Shown here: positions 21,163-21,463 of the stretch, piece after piece | How the letters are laid out: every line of letters begins with the position of its first letter | How positions within the stretch are numbered: position 1 is the first letter of the stretch | NCBI GenBank assembly: GCA_900539345.1 | Contig: UQBS01000052.1 | Coordinates: 1 to 21,463, forward strand | DNA length: 21,463 nucleotides | Direction: 5' to 3' | Origin: an uncultured Coriobacteriaceae bacterium | GTDB lineage: Bacteria > Actinomycetota > Coriobacteriia > Coriobacteriales > UMGS124 | Notes under the pieces: model-generated | Told to the model about the DNA's origin: nothing | What the model saw: the letters and a program-made list of their open reading frames with translations, nothing else | Databases searched by the model: none | Translations under genes and position numbers: made by a program

Positions 21163-21463
21163 GGCGACCTCTCCTTTGCTGGTGGCGATGCCGCTTGGGC
21201 GCACGCATGGCGCGTGGCATCGCCTTTGGTGTACGCATCCAGGTATACCCAAGCAAGATGAATCTCGGGTGTACCGCAGATTACATTTGTGAAAGCCGGG
21301 CGAGTTTGTTGCAAATGCCGTGCGTTTCCACGGGGCCATCGGCGGTCTGCGCGAGCCGGCGCACAGCCCAAAGCCCGCGCCTTTCTGCTTGGGGTATCAA
21401 AAAGTTAAGGAAACGCTGAAGTATTGCCAATCCGGCCCCGTGGGGGCCGGATTTGAGTTTTTT
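21163..21463. other. Gene-free right edge
   Basis: No credible gene. It contains the leader hairpin of the small membrane-protein gene (GGCGATGCC 21184-21192 with GGCATCGCC 21216-21224) and a plus-strand terminator at the extreme right. The stretch between them has no obvious promoter; TTGGCA on the minus strand at 21430-21425, with a poor -10 at 21407-21402, is the best candidate for the gene at 21162. Confidence 0.5.
21429..21463 (+). terminator. Rho-independent terminator without a visible plus-strand gene
   Basis: AATCCGGCCCC (21429-21439) pairs perfectly with GGGGCCGGATT (21443-21453), loop GTG, followed by TGAGTTTTTT at the window edge. No plus-strand gene lies to its left, so it either terminates a small RNA or acts on a minus-strand gene arriving from the right. 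Confidence 0.75.

Overview
The window looks like a high-GC actinobacterial chromosome, most likely a gut-type Coriobacteriia (Eggerthellaceae, Atopobiaceae or Coriobacteriaceae). The evidence is two Tat/secretory-type FAD 'fumarate reductase-like' flavoproteins, each beside a divergently transcribed 12-TM LuxR-family regulator (an arrangement abundant in Eggerthella relatives), plus a BspA-type leucine-rich-repeat surface protein, a DUF4143 ATPase and a uraA/upp pair. The assignment comes from family knowledge, not a database search. No tRNA, rRNA, CRISPR array or transposase was seen.

Layout. 1-423: gene-free leader with two terminator-like hairpins. 424-2775 (+): secreted LRR protein, lower in GC than its neighbours. 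2872-4662 (-) and 5026-7083 (+): first LuxR/flavoprotein divergent pair. 7319-7711 (+): Nudix hydrolase. 7712-8759: a 1-kb stretch with no credible gene but much structure: a strong promoter followed by a duplicated CU-rich/hairpin unit (candidate sRNA), two 33-bp-spaced palindromes, a segment repeated near 13.2 kb, a perfect 12-bp hairpin, 42-bp tandem repeats and a strong terminator. 8760-9494 (-): 3' remnant of an Old-Yellow-Enzyme/2,4-dienoyl-CoA-reductase-type gene. 9546-11216 (-) and 11486-13135 (+): second flavoprotein/LuxR divergent pair, the mirror image of the first. 13136-15426: a DUF4143 AAA ATPase embedded in repeats: three palindromes exactly 33 bp apart before it, a 20-bp imperfect direct repeat on both sides, and two oppositely oriented arrays of 41-bp repeats after it. 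15427-21162 is ordinary: YccF (+), uracil permease (-), uracil phosphoribosyltransferase (+), DUF1538 membrane protein (-), VTT/TVP38 membrane protein (-) and a small membrane protein (-), separated mostly by strong hairpin terminators.

How the genes may work together. Each membrane LuxR regulator probably senses a compound and switches on the adjacent exported flavin reductase, which would use an organic electron acceptor outside the membrane (inference from family and context). UraA imports uracil and Upp converts it to UMP. The most unusual material is the repeat family shared by 8.1-8.3 kb and 13.15-15.25 kb. It recurs in non-coding DNA, has exact periods of 33 and 41 bp, and surrounds the DUF4143 ATPase; it may be an undescribed regulatory or mobile module.
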